Under the pieces are notes generated by a model that had not been told where the DNA came from, made no database searches, and saw only the letters and a list, made by a program, of their open reading frames with translations. This document shows positions 1 to 8,197 of a DNA stretch of 64,000 nucleotides, piece by piece; positions within the stretch are counted from its first letter, which is position 1, and the number at the start of each line of letters is the position of its first letter. The DNA comes from Streptomyces rimosus. GTDB taxonomy: Bacteria > Actinomycetota > Actinomycetes > Streptomycetales > Streptomycetaceae. Where the stretch lies: assembly GCF_008704655.1 (NCBI RefSeq), contig NZ_CP023688.1, positions 5,819,501 through 5,883,500 on the forward strand, written 5' to 3'. The position numbers and the translations under genes are program-made.

Positions 1-1737
1 GGCAGCAAGTACCTGCTTGAGGAGCCGCTGGGACGCGGTGCCACGGGCACTGTCTGGCGTGCCCGGCAGAGAGAGACGGCGGGCGCCGAGGCCGCGGTGG
101 CCGGCGAGCCGGGCGAGACGGTCGCGATCAAGGTCCTCAAGGAGGAGCTGGCGCACGACGCGGACGTGGTCATGCGCTTCCTGCGGGAGCGCTCGGTCCT
201 GCTGCGGCTGACCCACCCGAACATCGTGCGCACCCGCGACCTGGTCGTCGAGGGCGATCTGCTGGCGCTGGTCATGGACCTGATCGACGGCCCCGACCTG
301 CACCGCCACCTCCGCGACAACGGCCCCTTCAGCCCCGTCGCCGCGTCCCTGCTGACCGCCCAGATCGCCGACGCGCTGGCCGCCAGCCACGCCGACGGTG
401 TGGTGCACCGCGACCTGAAGCCCGCCAACGTCCTGCTCAAGGGCACCGGCGAGGGCGACACCGCCGAGCTGCACCCGATGCTCACCGACTTCGGCATCGC
501 CCGCCTCGCGGACTCGCCCGGACTGACCCGCACCCACGAGTTCGTCGGCACCCCCGCCTACGTGGCGCCCGAGTCCGCCGAGGGCCGCCCGCAGACCTCC
601 GCCGTGGACATCTACGGCGCCGGCATCCTGCTGTACGAGCTGGTCACCGGCCGCCCGCCGTTCGGCGGCGCCAGCGCGCTCGAAGTCCTGCACCGCCACC
701 TCAGCGAGGAGCCGCGCCGCCCGTCCACCGTCCCCGAGCCGCTGTGGACGGTCATCGAGCACTGCCTGCGCAAGGAGCCGGGCGAGCGCCCCAGCGCCGA
801 GAACCTGGCCCGCGCGCTGCGCACGGTCGCCGCGGGCGTGGGCGTGCACGCCACCGCCGCCCAGGCCGAGGCCGCGCTCGGCGTCGCCGCCCTGCTCGCG
901 CCCGACCCGTCCCCCGCCACGGTGCCCGGCACCGGCGCGGACGGCTCCGGCGACGCCGATCCCACCCAGGTGCTGCCGTCCACCGGCGGCGCGGGCGCGT
1001 ACGACCCGGCCGCGGCGACCGCCGTACTGCCGTCCACCGGCGGCCAGGGCGGCGGCCCCGACGCCGACCCGACCCAGGTGTTCGCCTCGGGCCCCGGCGG
1101 CCAGGGCCAGGGCTTCGGCAACGGCCAGGGCGGCGCCGACCCGACCCGCGCGATGCCTCCCGTACCGCCCGGCCCGCCCGGTGGCCAACCCGACGGGCCG
1201 CACCCCTGGGAGTCCCAGATGCGGGCCGCCCGGGACCGCAACGAGCAGACGCAGTACCTGGACCCGGGCGAGGACCCGCTGCGCCGCCGCCCGCAGCGGC
1301 AGCCCGCGCAGCCGCCGCAGCGCCCCCAGCAGCAGCCGCCGCGCTACCAGGAGCCGTACCAGCAGCAGGCCCCCGCGCCGTACCAGCAGCAGGCCCCGGC
1401 GCCCTACCAGCCCCCGCAGCACCAGCCGCAGCAGGCGCCGCGCCGCCAGCAGCCGCCGCCCCGGCACTACGAGCCCGAGCCGCCCCGCGAGCGGGAGCCC
1501 CGCCCGCGCCGCGAGCCACGGCAGCGCAGCGCCAACCCGATGCGCATCCCGGGTCTGGGCTGCCTCAAGGGCTGTCTGTTCGTGCTGGTGATCCTGTTCG
1601 TCGGCGGCTGGGCGGTCTGGGAGTTCTCCCCGCTCCAGGAGTGGATCGGTACCACCAAGGGGTACTTCGAACAGATCGGCGACGTCATCGGCGGCGTCCG
1701 GGACTTCGTCAGGGACATCGGCAACTGGTTCAAGTGA
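1..1737 (+). CDS. pkaA: Ser/Thr protein kinase PkaA (5' end outside window)
   Basis: Eukaryotic-type membrane Ser/Thr kinase. The open frame already runs at base 1, so the N-terminus is missing; 578 residues are visible. Seen: glycine loop GRGATGTV at bases 28-51, VAIK lysine at 130-132, HRDLKPAN near 405, DFG near 487 and APE near 566. A long Pro/Gln/Gly-rich linker follows, with repeated DPTQV and LPSTGG segments, then one hydrophobic stretch (about bases 1555-1620) and a short extracytoplasmic tail. The linker threonines could be phospho-sites for FHA proteins (inference). A second kinase follows 227 bases downstream and then prfB, the order recalled for pkaA-pkaB-prfB in S. coelicolor; the symbol rests on that synteny. 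The LPSTGG copies are internal and cytoplasmic, so they are not sortase signals. Confidence 0.88.
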   Translation, partial: GSKYLLEEPLGRGATGTVWRARQRETAGAEAAVAGEPGETVAIKVLKEELAHDADVVMRFLRERSVLLRLTHPNIVRTRDLVVEGDLLALVMDLIDGPDLHRHLRDNGPFSPVAASLLTAQIADALAASHADGVVHRDLKPANVLLKGTGEGDTAELHPMLTDFGIARLADSPGLTRTHEFVGTPAYVAPESAEGRPQTSAVDIYGAGILLYELVTGRPPFGGASALEVLHRHLSEEPRRPSTVPEPLWTVIEHCLRKEPGERPSAENLARALRTVAAGVGVHATAAQAEAALGVAALLAPDPSPATVPGTGADGSGDADPTQVLPSTGGAGAYDPAAATAVLPSTGGQGGGPDADPTQVFASGPGGQGQGFGNGQGGADPTRAMPPVPPGPPGGQPDGPHPWESQMRAARDRNEQTQYLDPGEDPLRRRPQRQPAQPPQRPQQQPPRYQEPYQQQAPAPYQQQAPAPYQPPQHQPQQAPRRQQPPPRHYEPEPPREREPRPRREPRQRSANPMRIPGLGCLKGCLFVLVILFVGGWAVWEFSPLQEWIGTTKGYFEQIGDVIGGVRDFVRDIGNWFK

Positions 1738-1964
1738 CGGCTGCGCGCCGGGCCGTACGGGCGGATCCGGCGCGCGCCCGGATGGCGGCCGGCCCGCGCG
1801 CGGCACGCGACCAAGGAGATTTGTCGACTTCCAAAGGGCGATTTCCCCCACAGAAGTGATGCCCCGGGCGATCCTGGGCACGCAACCCCCTGCGACCCGC
1901 GTAGCTTTGACGCCACCTTCAGCCCCCTGAGGACGCTCAGCGGGCCCGACACGTCGGAGCAGTC

Positions 1965-3305
1965 TTGGCACGGAAGATCGGCAGCCGGTACACCACCCAC
2001 CAGATCCTTGGTCGCGGCAGCGCCGGCACGGTATGGCTCGGCGACGGACCCGAGGGGCCCGTCGCCATCAAGCTGCTGCGCGAGGACCTCGCCGCCGACC
2101 AGGAGCTGGTCGGCCGCTTCGTGCAGGAGCGGGCGGCGCTGCTCGGCCTGGAGCACCCGCACGTCGTCGCCGTGCGCGACCTGGTGGTCGACGGCAACGA
2201 CCTCGCCCTGGTCATGGACCTCGTACGGGGCACGGACCTGCGCACCCGCCTGGAGCGGGAGCGCCGGCTCGCCCCCGAGGCCGCCGTCGCCATCGTCGCC
2301 GACGTGGCCGACGGCCTCGCCGCCGCCCACAAGGCGGGCATCGTGCACCGCGACGTCAAGCCGGAGAACGTCCTGCTGGACATGCAGGGCCCGCTCGGCC
2401 CCGGCGGCGCCCACCCCGCGCTGCTCACCGACTTCGGCATCGCCCGCCTCGTCGACGCGCCGCGCCTCCACCAGGCCCCGGCCGGCGGGCCGCGCTCGGC
2501 CAAGGTGATCGGCACCCCCGACTACCTCGCCCCCGAGATCATCGAGGGCCTGCCGCCGCGCGCGTCCGTCGACGTGTACGCGCTCGCCACGGTCCTCTAC
2601 GAGCTGCTCGCGGGCTTCACGCCGTTCGGCGGCGGCCACCCCGGCGCGGTGCTGCGCCGCCACGTCACCGAATCCGTGGCGCCGCTGCCCGGCATTCCGG
2701 ACGAACTGTGGCAGCTGCTCCTGCAGTGCCTGGCCAAGGCGCCCGCCTCCCGGCTGCGCGCCTCCGAACTGGCCTCCCGGCTGCGCGAGATCCTGCCGGG
2801 CCTGGCCGGCCACCCGCCGCTGGACATCGACGAGCCGGGCGACGAAACGTCCGAGCAGGCCGGGCAGGAGTCCGGGGAGGGCGCCACCGGACCGTACGCG
2901 TCCGGCGCGGCGACCGCCTCCGGCCCGTACGAGGAAGCCCTCTACCCGCCGGTCGCCCCGGGCGGCACCCGGCCGCGCGGCGCCGTACCGCTCGTACACG
3001 GCTCCGCCGCCCCCGACTCGAACCGCGAGACCCACACGAGCATGCGCGTCCCCGGCCCGGACGAGCTGGCGGGCGGCGCCCACGGCACGGCCCGCGCGCC
3101 GCGCGCCGCGGGCGAGCGCCGGGCGGGGTCGGCCCGGCACCGGGAGGCGGTGCGCCGCCGCCGGGTCAAGCTGGGCCTGGCCGCCGCCGCGGTGGTGGCC
3201 GCCGCCGGGATCGGCGGGTGGTTCGCCGCGCAGCACGGCGACTCCGGCGACGCCAAGCCGGGCGTGCATCAGTCCGAGACGTCCACTACCCGGCCCGTGC
3301 GCTGA
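1965..3305 (+). CDS. pkaB: Ser/Thr protein kinase PkaB
   Basis: Membrane Ser/Thr kinase of 446 residues. Glycine loop LGRGSAGTVW at 15-24, VAIK lysine 36, HRDVKPEN from 128, DFG 156-158, then the APE segment APEIIEG. The kinase domain ends near residue 275. A charged, Ala/Gly-rich linker leads to one membrane segment (about 403-422) and a 21-residue outer tail without PASTA repeats. Start chosen at TTG 1965, with GGAG at 1956-1959, because it gives the conventional short lead-in to the kinase fold. It is the tandem partner of pkaA and probably arose by duplication. The symbol comes from recalled synteny. Confidence 0.88.
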   Translation: MARKIGSRYTTHQILGRGSAGTVWLGDGPEGPVAIKLLREDLAADQELVGRFVQERAALLGLEHPHVVAVRDLVVDGNDLALVMDLVRGTDLRTRLERERRLAPEAAVAIVADVADGLAAAHKAGIVHRDVKPENVLLDMQGPLGPGGAHPALLTDFGIARLVDAPRLHQAPAGGPRSAKVIGTPDYLAPEIIEGLPPRASVDVYALATVLYELLAGFTPFGGGHPGAVLRRHVTESVAPLPGIPDELWQLLLQCLAKAPASRLRASELASRLREILPGLAGHPPLDIDEPGDETSEQAGQESGEGATGPYASGAATASGPYEEALYPPVAPGGTRPRGAVPLVHGSAAPDSNRETHTSMRVPGPDELAGGAHGTARAPRAAGERRAGSARHREAVRRRRVKLGLAAAAVVAAAGIGGWFAAQHGDSGDAKPGVHQSETSTTRPVR

Positions 3306-3459
3306 GCCCCGTGGGCCGTACGCCTTGAGGACGGCCGTCCGCTCCCGCACGGGGCCGGACGGCCCGTACCGGCGCCGCCGCACCCCACCCCACCTGCGGC
3401 CACGCGCCCGCGCCCGGGACGCCGCGCGAGGGTCGGGGCATGGATGCGGCGGCAGCCGT

Positions 3460-3465
3460 TAGGCT
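3460..3465 (+). promoter_or_regulatory. Putative -10 box of a leaderless prfB mRNA
   Basis: TAGGCT ends 7 nt before the GTG start of prfB and no Shine-Dalgarno sequence lies between them. A start point about 7 nt after a -10 box would fall on the GTG itself. The -35 region is not obvious. Confidence 0.5.
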
Positions 3466-3472
3466 GGGGTGC

Positions 3473-4585
3473 GTGGCAGTCGTCGATGTATCCGAAGAGC
3501 TGAAGTCCCTCTCCTCGACCATGGGGTCGATCGAGGCCGTCCTGGACCTCGACAAGATGAGGGCCGATATCGCTGCGCTTGAGGAGCAGGCCGCGGCGCC
3601 GTCCCTGTGGGACGACCCGGAGAGCGCGCAGAAGATCACCAGCCGGCTGTCCTACCTCCAGGGCCAGCTGCGCCGGGCCGAGGAGCTGCGCGGCCGGGTC
3701 GACGATCTCGAGGTGCTCTTCGAGCTCGCCGAGGCCGAGGGCGACGAGGAGGCCCGCGCCGAGGCCGAGGGCGAGCTGGCCGACGTCCGCAAGGCGGTCG
3801 ACGAGCTGGAGGTACGCACCCTCCTGTCCGGCGAGTACGACTCCCGCGAGGCCGTCGTCAACATCCGCGCCGAGGCCGGCGGTGTGGACGCCGCCGACTT
3901 CGCCGAGAAGCTCCAGCGCATGTACCTGCGCTGGGCCGAGCGGCACGGGTACAAGACCGAGCTGTACGAGACCTCCTACGCCGAAGAGGCCGGCATCAAG
4001 TCGACCACCTTCGCCGTCCAGGTGCCGTACGCCTACGGCACCCTCTCCGTCGAGCAGGGCACCCACCGCCTCGTGCGCATCTCGCCCTTCGACAACCAGG
4101 GCCGCCGCCAGACGTCCTTCGCGGGCGTCGAGGTGCTGCCGGTGGTCGAGCAGACCGACCACATCGAGATCGACGAGTCCGAGCTGCGCGTCGACGTGTA
4201 CCGCTCCTCCGGCCCCGGCGGCCAGGGCGTCAACACCACCGACTCCGCGGTGCGCCTGACGCACATCCCGACCGGCATCGTCGTCTCCTGCCAGAACGAG
4301 CGCTCGCAGATCCAGAACAAGGCGACCGCGATGAACGTCCTCCAGGCGAAGCTGCTCGAACGCCGCCGCCAGGAGGAGCAGGCCAAGATGGACGCGCTCA
4401 AGGGCGACGGCGGCAATTCCTGGGGCAACCAGATGCGTTCGTACGTCCTGCACCCCTACCAAATGGTCAAGGACCTGCGTACCGAGTTCGAGGTCGGCAA
4501 TCCACAGGCCGTGCTCGACGGCGACATCGACGGCTTCCTGGAGGCCGGTATCCGCTGGCGCAAGCAGCAGGAGCAGGGCAAGTAA
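3473..4585 (+). CDS. prfB: Peptide chain release factor 2
   Basis: Class I release factor reading UGA and UAA; it triggers peptidyl-tRNA hydrolysis in the ribosomal A site. The 370-residue protein has the decoding tripeptide SPF at 204-206, which specifies RF2 rather than RF1, and the catalytic GGQ at 249-251. Both positions match the family. GTG 3473 ([10 protein letters not shown]) is preferred over an in-frame ATG at 3440 because TAGGCT sits 7 nt before it and homologues begin there. The frame is open throughout, with no in-frame UGA near codon 26, so the programmed +1 frameshift that autoregulates RF2 in many bacteria is absent. A strong terminator follows. Confidence 0.96.
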   Translation: MAVVDVSEELKSLSSTMGSIEAVLDLDKMRADIAALEEQAAAPSLWDDPESAQKITSRLSYLQGQLRRAEELRGRVDDLEVLFELAEAEGDEEARAEAEGELADVRKAVDELEVRTLLSGEYDSREAVVNIRAEAGGVDAADFAEKLQRMYLRWAERHGYKTELYETSYAEEAGIKSTTFAVQVPYAYGTLSVEQGTHRLVRISPFDNQGRRQTSFAGVEVLPVVEQTDHIEIDESELRVDVYRSSGPGGQGVNTTDSAVRLTHIPTGIVVSCQNERSQIQNKATAMNVLQAKLLERRRQEEQAKMDALKGDGGNSWGNQMRSYVLHPYQMVKDLRTEFEVGNPQAVLDGDIDGFLEAGIRWRKQQEQGK

Positions 4586-4617
4586 GGAGCGGCGGAAAGC
4601 CGTCCGAATTTTCGGTG

Positions 4618-4655
4618 AAAAACAACTGCCGCTTTTCGAGCGGCAGTTGTTTTTT
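4618..4655 (+). terminator. Rho-independent terminator after prfB
   Basis: A perfect 13-bp stem (arms 4621-4633 and 4639-4651) with loop TTTCG is followed by a T run and preceded by an A run, so it could also act on the opposite strand. Confidence 0.9.
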
Positions 4656-4748
4656 GCTGCCCGGTGCCTCTGTGGCAATTTGGTCACAGTCATACGTCCA
4701 TGGACCCCGCAACTCATCTCAATTCGGTCATCGCGCCTTTATTTGACC

Positions 4749-4777
4749 TTGACGGCGATGTGAGAACTGGGAAGGGT
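4749..4777 (+). promoter_or_regulatory. Candidate sigma-70 promoter for the LAETG protein
   Basis: TTGACG (4749-4754), a 17-bp spacer and AAGGGT (4772-4777), about 155 nt before the ATG at 4933. The remainder of the 347-base gap 4586-4932 holds the prfB terminator and no other feature I can support. Confidence 0.5.
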
Positions 4778-4932
4778 GGTACGCGGCATGCGTATGTCTC
4801 GGGGCGTGTGCGGGAACGGGGATCTGAGTGCGACGGCCGCCGGGCGGCGCCGCGACTCGTGTACCCGGGTCGGCCGCCGCCCCGAACAGCGATGCTCCAC
4901 AGACGAGTAGAGCTACTGGGGGTAGCAGGCAC

Positions 4933-5844
4933 ATGACGAAGAAGACGCGGCTGCGCGTAGCGCGCATTGCGGCCGGCGCGGTGATCGCGGCCGGTGCGTC
5001 GCTCACCGCGGCCGGGGCCGCCTCGGCGGTCGGTACCGATCAGACGGTGGGCTCGCCGGACGGCGGGATCATCGGCGGAGTCATCGGTGGGATCATCGGC
5101 GGCTCCGACTCGGGCGGTTCCGACTCCGGTGGCAGCCAGACCGGTGGCAGCGAGACTGGTGGTTCGCAGACCGGTGGCAGCGAGACCGGTGGTTCGCAGA
5201 CCGGCGGCAGCGAGACCGGTGGTTCGCAGACTGGCGGCAGCCAGACCGGTGGTTCCCAGACCGGTGGTTCCCAGACCGGCGGCAGCGAGTCCGGTGGTAC
5301 CCAGTCCGGTGGTACGCAGTCGGGCGGTACGCAGTCCGGTGGTACGCAGTCGGGCGGCACCCAGTCCGGTGGTACCCAGTCGGGTGGCACGCAGTCCGGC
5401 GGTACTCAGTCCGGTGGTACCCAGTCCGGTGGTCAGTCCGGTTCGCAGACCGGCGGCTCCCAGACCGGTGGTTCGCAGACCGGCGGCAGCCAGTCCGGCG
5501 GCCACAGCGGCGGCCAGACCGGCGGCTCCGGTGACTCCGGCGGTTCGGGCAGCACCGGCGGCAGCGGCTCCGGTGGCAGCACCGGTGGCAGCGACGACGG
5601 CACCGGCACCGGTACCGACAACGAGGGCACCGCGCCCATCGAGCAGCCCGGCGAGGGCAACGAGCAGATCGTCAACACGCCCGGCCAGCCGAAGCAGCAG
5701 GCCAAGGGCGGCGAGCTGGCGGAGACCGGTGCCTCCGGCACCACCTTCCTGCTCGTCGGCGCGGCGACGATGATCGCCGGTGGCATCGGCTTCCGCCTGA
5801 TGCCGCGCCTGATCAACAAGGGCGGCGGCGCGGCCGCGGCCTGA
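4933..5844 (+). CDS. Sortase-anchored Gly/Ser/Thr/Gln repeat surface protein (LAETG)
   Basis: Predicted cell-wall protein of 303 residues. A basic N-terminus (MTKKTRLRVARI) and hydrophobic Ala-rich stretch end in an ASA-type signal-peptidase site near residue 35. Residues about 55-225 are a low-complexity array of five-residue units such as GGSQT, GGSET and GGTQS. An acidic linker follows, then LAETG at 262-266, a hydrophobic span (about 271-290) and a short charged tail. This is the class E sortase arrangement (LAxTG) used by streptomycete chaplins and other surface proteins. The array lacks Cys and aromatic residues and is probably extended and flexible, perhaps a spacer or glycosylation substrate (inference). 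ATG 4933 is chosen for its signal peptide and the GGGGGT tract upstream. Repeat number probably varies among strains. Confidence 0.85.
   Translation: MTKKTRLRVARIAAGAVIAAGASLTAAGAASAVGTDQTVGSPDGGIIGGVIGGIIGGSDSGGSDSGGSQTGGSETGGSQTGGSETGGSQTGGSETGGSQTGGSQTGGSQTGGSQTGGSESGGTQSGGTQSGGTQSGGTQSGGTQSGGTQSGGTQSGGTQSGGTQSGGQSGSQTGGSQTGGSQTGGSQSGGHSGGQTGGSGDSGGSGSTGGSGSGGSTGGSDDGTGTGTDNEGTAPIEQPGEGNEQIVNTPGQPKQQAKGGELAETGASGTTFLLVGAATMIAGGIGFRLMPRLINKGGGAAAA
5101..5540 (+). repeat. In-frame 15-bp tandem repeats within the LAETG gene
   Basis: Degenerate 15-bp units such as GGTGGTTCGCAGACC and GGCGGTACGCAGTCC encode GGS/T-Q/E-T/S pentapeptides. There is an early GGSQT/GGSET block, a middle GGTQS block and a return to GGSQT. 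The first and last blocks resemble each other, suggesting internal duplication. Confidence 0.85.
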
Positions 5845-5880
5845 CATCAGGCCCCGCCCCGCACCCGGGGCAGCGCATGA

Positions 5881-5919
5881 CGAAGGGCCCGGAGCGCACT
5901 CGGCGCTCCGGGCCCTTCG
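5881..5919. terminator. Bidirectional terminator between convergent genes
   Basis: A perfect 17-bp GC-rich stem (5881-5897 with 5903-5919) and loop ACTCG lie between the LAETG gene and the leftward zinc-ribbon gene. The T tract is poor. Confidence 0.75.
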
Positions 5920-6013
5920 GTGTTCTCGTCGGCATCGGTACGCGCACTGCCGCTCACCCGGAGCGACGCTCTGTACACAACGCGTCAACCGACCCGCACT
6001 TGGCGGTCCGCGC

Positions 6014-6202
6014 TCACGCGGCCTGGTGCACCAGCACGGCAAGTGCGATGAGCGCCACCAGCAGCGCCACCAGCGCCGCGGGCGTCACCTGGCCGAACAG
6101 CCCGGTCTCCTGCAGCCGTTCCCTGCTGGCCCGGCACACGGGGCAGCGGCCCTCATTCACAGGGGCCGCGCAGTTGGCGCACACCAGCCGGTCGTACGTC
6201 AT
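6014..6202 (-). CDS. Small zinc-ribbon membrane protein (62 aa)
   Basis: Hypothetical protein with two CxxC pairs (Cys8/Cys11 and Cys20/Cys23), a basic linker and one hydrophobic C-terminal helix (about 42-58). It resembles a tail-anchored treble-clef or zinc-ribbon peptide with its cysteines in the cytoplasm. The ATG is followed by MTYDRLVCANC, and a purine-rich AGGAGG tract precedes it on the minus strand. It is divergent from ftsE and lies beside a core division locus, but no function can be assigned from sequence. Confidence 0.75.
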   Translation of the reverse strand: MTYDRLVCANCAAPVNEGRCPVCRASRERLQETGLFGQVTPAALVALLVALIALAVLVHQAA

Positions 6203-6496
6203 GCGACCTCCTCCTCAACCGCTGCAACGCGCAGGCAACCACGATGGTTCCCTTACCACTGTGCCAGCTCGGCGGCAGAAGGGCGCGCCCCGGTCACCTT
6301 CCGGCCTTTTCGGCGGCATCCGCCGGGCCGGCGGGCCGGAATGTGTTCGGTTTGTCCCCGTAGATGCCGTGAATAAACGCACCAACCCCGAACGGCGACT
6401 GCGCCGTCGCGCGGAACTCGCGTAGGGTCACGCTCACCGACGGGAGCCACAACCGGGGCATCCCGTGCCGCTACCCAGGTCGACCGTGGTGCATCA

Positions 6497-7186
6497 GTGA
6501 TCCGATTCGACAACGTATCCAAGACCTACCCGAAGCAGAACCGCCCCGCCCTCAGGGATGTCTCCCTGGAGATCGAGCGCGGCGAGTTCGTCTTCCTGGT
6601 GGGCTCCTCGGGCTCCGGCAAGTCCACCTTCCTGCGCCTGCTGCTGCGCGAGGAGCGCGCCAGCCATGGCGCCGTGCACGTTCTGGGCAAGGACCTCGCG
6701 AAGCTCTCCAACTGGAAGGTGCCGCAGATGCGGCGCCAGGTGGGCACCGTCTTCCAGGACTTCAGGCTGCTCCCCAACAAGACGGTGGGGCAGAACGTCG
6801 CCTTCGCCCTCGAAGTCATCGGCAAGCCGCGCGGCCAGATCCGCAAGACGGTTCCCGAGGTCCTCGACCTCGTCGGCCTCGGCGGCAAGGAGGACCGGAT
6901 GCCGGGCGAGCTGTCCGGTGGTGAGCAGCAGCGCGTCGCCATCGCGCGGGCGTTCGTCAACCGCCCGCTGCTGCTCATCGCCGACGAGCCCACCGGCAAC
7001 CTCGACCCGCAGACCTCGGTCGGCATCATGAAGCTGCTGGACCGGATCAACCGCACCGGTACGACCGTGGTCATGGCCACCCACGACCAGCAGATCGTCG
7101 ACCAGATGCGCAAGCGGGTCATGGAACTCGAAAAGGGCCGGCTCGTACGCGACCAGTCGCGCGGCGTGTACGGCTACCAGCACTAA
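6497..7186 (+). CDS. ftsE: Cell division ATP-binding protein FtsE
   Basis: Cytoplasmic ATPase of the FtsEX complex, an ABC-type transmembrane relay that activates peptidoglycan hydrolases rather than transporting. Of 229 residues: Walker [10 protein letters not shown] 36-44, signature LSGGEQQRV 139-147, Walker B LLLIADEP 158-165, followed by the switch histidine in MATHD. GTG 6497 gives the canonical [12 protein letters not shown] start. TAGGGT near 6423 is a possible -10 for the operon. ftsX starts 33 bases after the stop. Confidence 0.96.
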   Translation: MIRFDNVSKTYPKQNRPALRDVSLEIERGEFVFLVGSSGSGKSTFLRLLLREERASHGAVHVLGKDLAKLSNWKVPQMRRQVGTVFQDFRLLPNKTVGQNVAFALEVIGKPRGQIRKTVPEVLDLVGLGGKEDRMPGELSGGEQQRVAIARAFVNRPLLLIADEPTGNLDPQTSVGIMKLLDRINRTGTTVVMATHDQQIVDQMRKRVMELEKGRLVRDQSRGVYGYQH

Positions 7187-7218
7187 GCGTGTACGGCCCC
7201 CAGCACTGAAAGGACGCC

Positions 7219-8130
7219 ATGCGCGCCCAGTTCGTCCTGTCGGAGATCGGCGTCGGTCTCCGCCGGAATCTCACGATGACCTTCGCGGTCATCGTCTCCG
7301 TCGCCCTCTCCCTCGGCCTGTTCGGCGCCTCGCTCCTGATGCGCGACCAGGTCAGCACGATGAAGGGCTATTGGTACGACAAGGTCAATGTCTCCATCTT
7401 CTTCTGCAACAAGAACGACAGCGAGACCGGCGCCCATTGCGCCAAGGGTCCCGCCACCCAGCAGCAGAAGGACGACATAAAGGCCGAGCTGGACCGCCTG
7501 CCGATCGTGCAGAACGTGCAGCACGAGTCCAGCGACCAGGCGTACAAGCATTACAAGGAGCAGTTCGGCGACACGCCCATCGCGGGCCTGGTCACCCCGG
7601 ATCAGATGCCGGAGTCCTTCCGGGTCAAGCTCAAGGACCCCACGAAGTACGAAGTGATCAAGTCGGCGTTCTCCGAGCGGCCGGGCGTGCAGGAGGTGCA
7701 GGACCAGCGGGACACCGTGGAGCCGCTGTTCAACCTGCTCAACGGCATGAACATCGCCGCGCTGGTGGTGATGGCGCTGATGCTGCTGGTGGCGCTGATG
7801 CTGATCGTCAACACCGTACGGGTGTCCGCGTTCAGCCGGCGCCGGGAAACCGGGATCATGCGCCTGGTGGGCGCGTCGAGCTTCTACATCCAGATGCCGT
7901 TCATCCTGGAGGCGGCCATCGCGGGCCTGCTCGGCGCGGTGTTCGCCTGTGTGCTGATCGTCGGCGGCAAGTGGGTGCTGATCAACAACTGGCTGGCGGC
8001 GCGGATCCAGGTCATCCAGTTCATTGGCTGGGATTCGGTCGTGGCGGTGCTGCCGCTGGTGCTGCTGATCGGTTTGTTGATGCCGGCGCTCGCCGCGTTC
8101 TTCGCGCTCCGCAAGTACCTCAAGGTGTGA
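7219..8130 (+). CDS. ftsX: Cell division permease-like protein FtsX
   Basis: Membrane partner of FtsE, 303 residues. TM1 lies at about 20-42. A large extracytoplasmic domain (about 45-175) contains two cysteines (63 and 74) that could pair in oxidising space, as in actinobacterial FtsX. Three more membrane spans follow near 177-197, 225-245 and 270-296. The ETGIMRLVGAS segment after TM2 is the FtsX/MacB-type coupling region. AAAGGACGCC precedes the ATG. The extracellular loop should bind a NlpC/P60 or similar hydrolase; none lies in this window. Confidence 0.95.
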   Translation: MRAQFVLSEIGVGLRRNLTMTFAVIVSVALSLGLFGASLLMRDQVSTMKGYWYDKVNVSIFFCNKNDSETGAHCAKGPATQQQKDDIKAELDRLPIVQNVQHESSDQAYKHYKEQFGDTPIAGLVTPDQMPESFRVKLKDPTKYEVIKSAFSERPGVQEVQDQRDTVEPLFNLLNGMNIAALVVMALMLLVALMLIVNTVRVSAFSRRRETGIMRLVGASSFYIQMPFILEAAIAGLLGAVFACVLIVGGKWVLINNWLAARIQVIQFIGWDSVVAVLPLVLLIGLLMPALAAFFALRKYLKV

Positions 8131-8141
8131 CTCATGCCAAG

Positions 8142-8173
8142 AGCGCCGTACGGTCAACTGCCCGTACGGCGCT
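8142..8173 (+). terminator. Terminator after ftsEX
   Basis: A 12-bp perfect stem (8142-8153 with 8162-8173) is followed by TCTTTCT. It ends 12 nt before the -10 of the next gene, which insulates that gene from the ftsEX transcript. Confidence 0.75.
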
Positions 8174-8184
8174 TCTTTCTGGCC

Positions 8185-8190
8185 TACACT
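8185..8190 (+). promoter_or_regulatory. Putative -10 box of a leaderless S41 protease mRNA
   Basis: TACACT ends 7 nt before the ATG at 8198, with no ribosome-binding site between. Confidence 0.45.
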
Positions 8191-8197
8191 CACCGGC

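Noticed and set aside
970..1050. LPSTG sortase motifs in PkaA
   Set aside because: They are internal, on the cytoplasmic side, with no adjacent hydrophobic span and basic tail.
1467..3383. Long minus-strand frame of 638 residues opposite pkaB
   Set aside because: Third-position GC mirror of the kinase genes; no start signal or domain. The same applies to long opposite-strand frames at 3269-4717, 8132-9961, 23058-24962 and 47632-52119.
5101..5540. CRISPR-like direct repeats
   Set aside because: The 15-bp units are contiguous, degenerate and keep one reading frame; they encode protein repeats, with no unique spacers.
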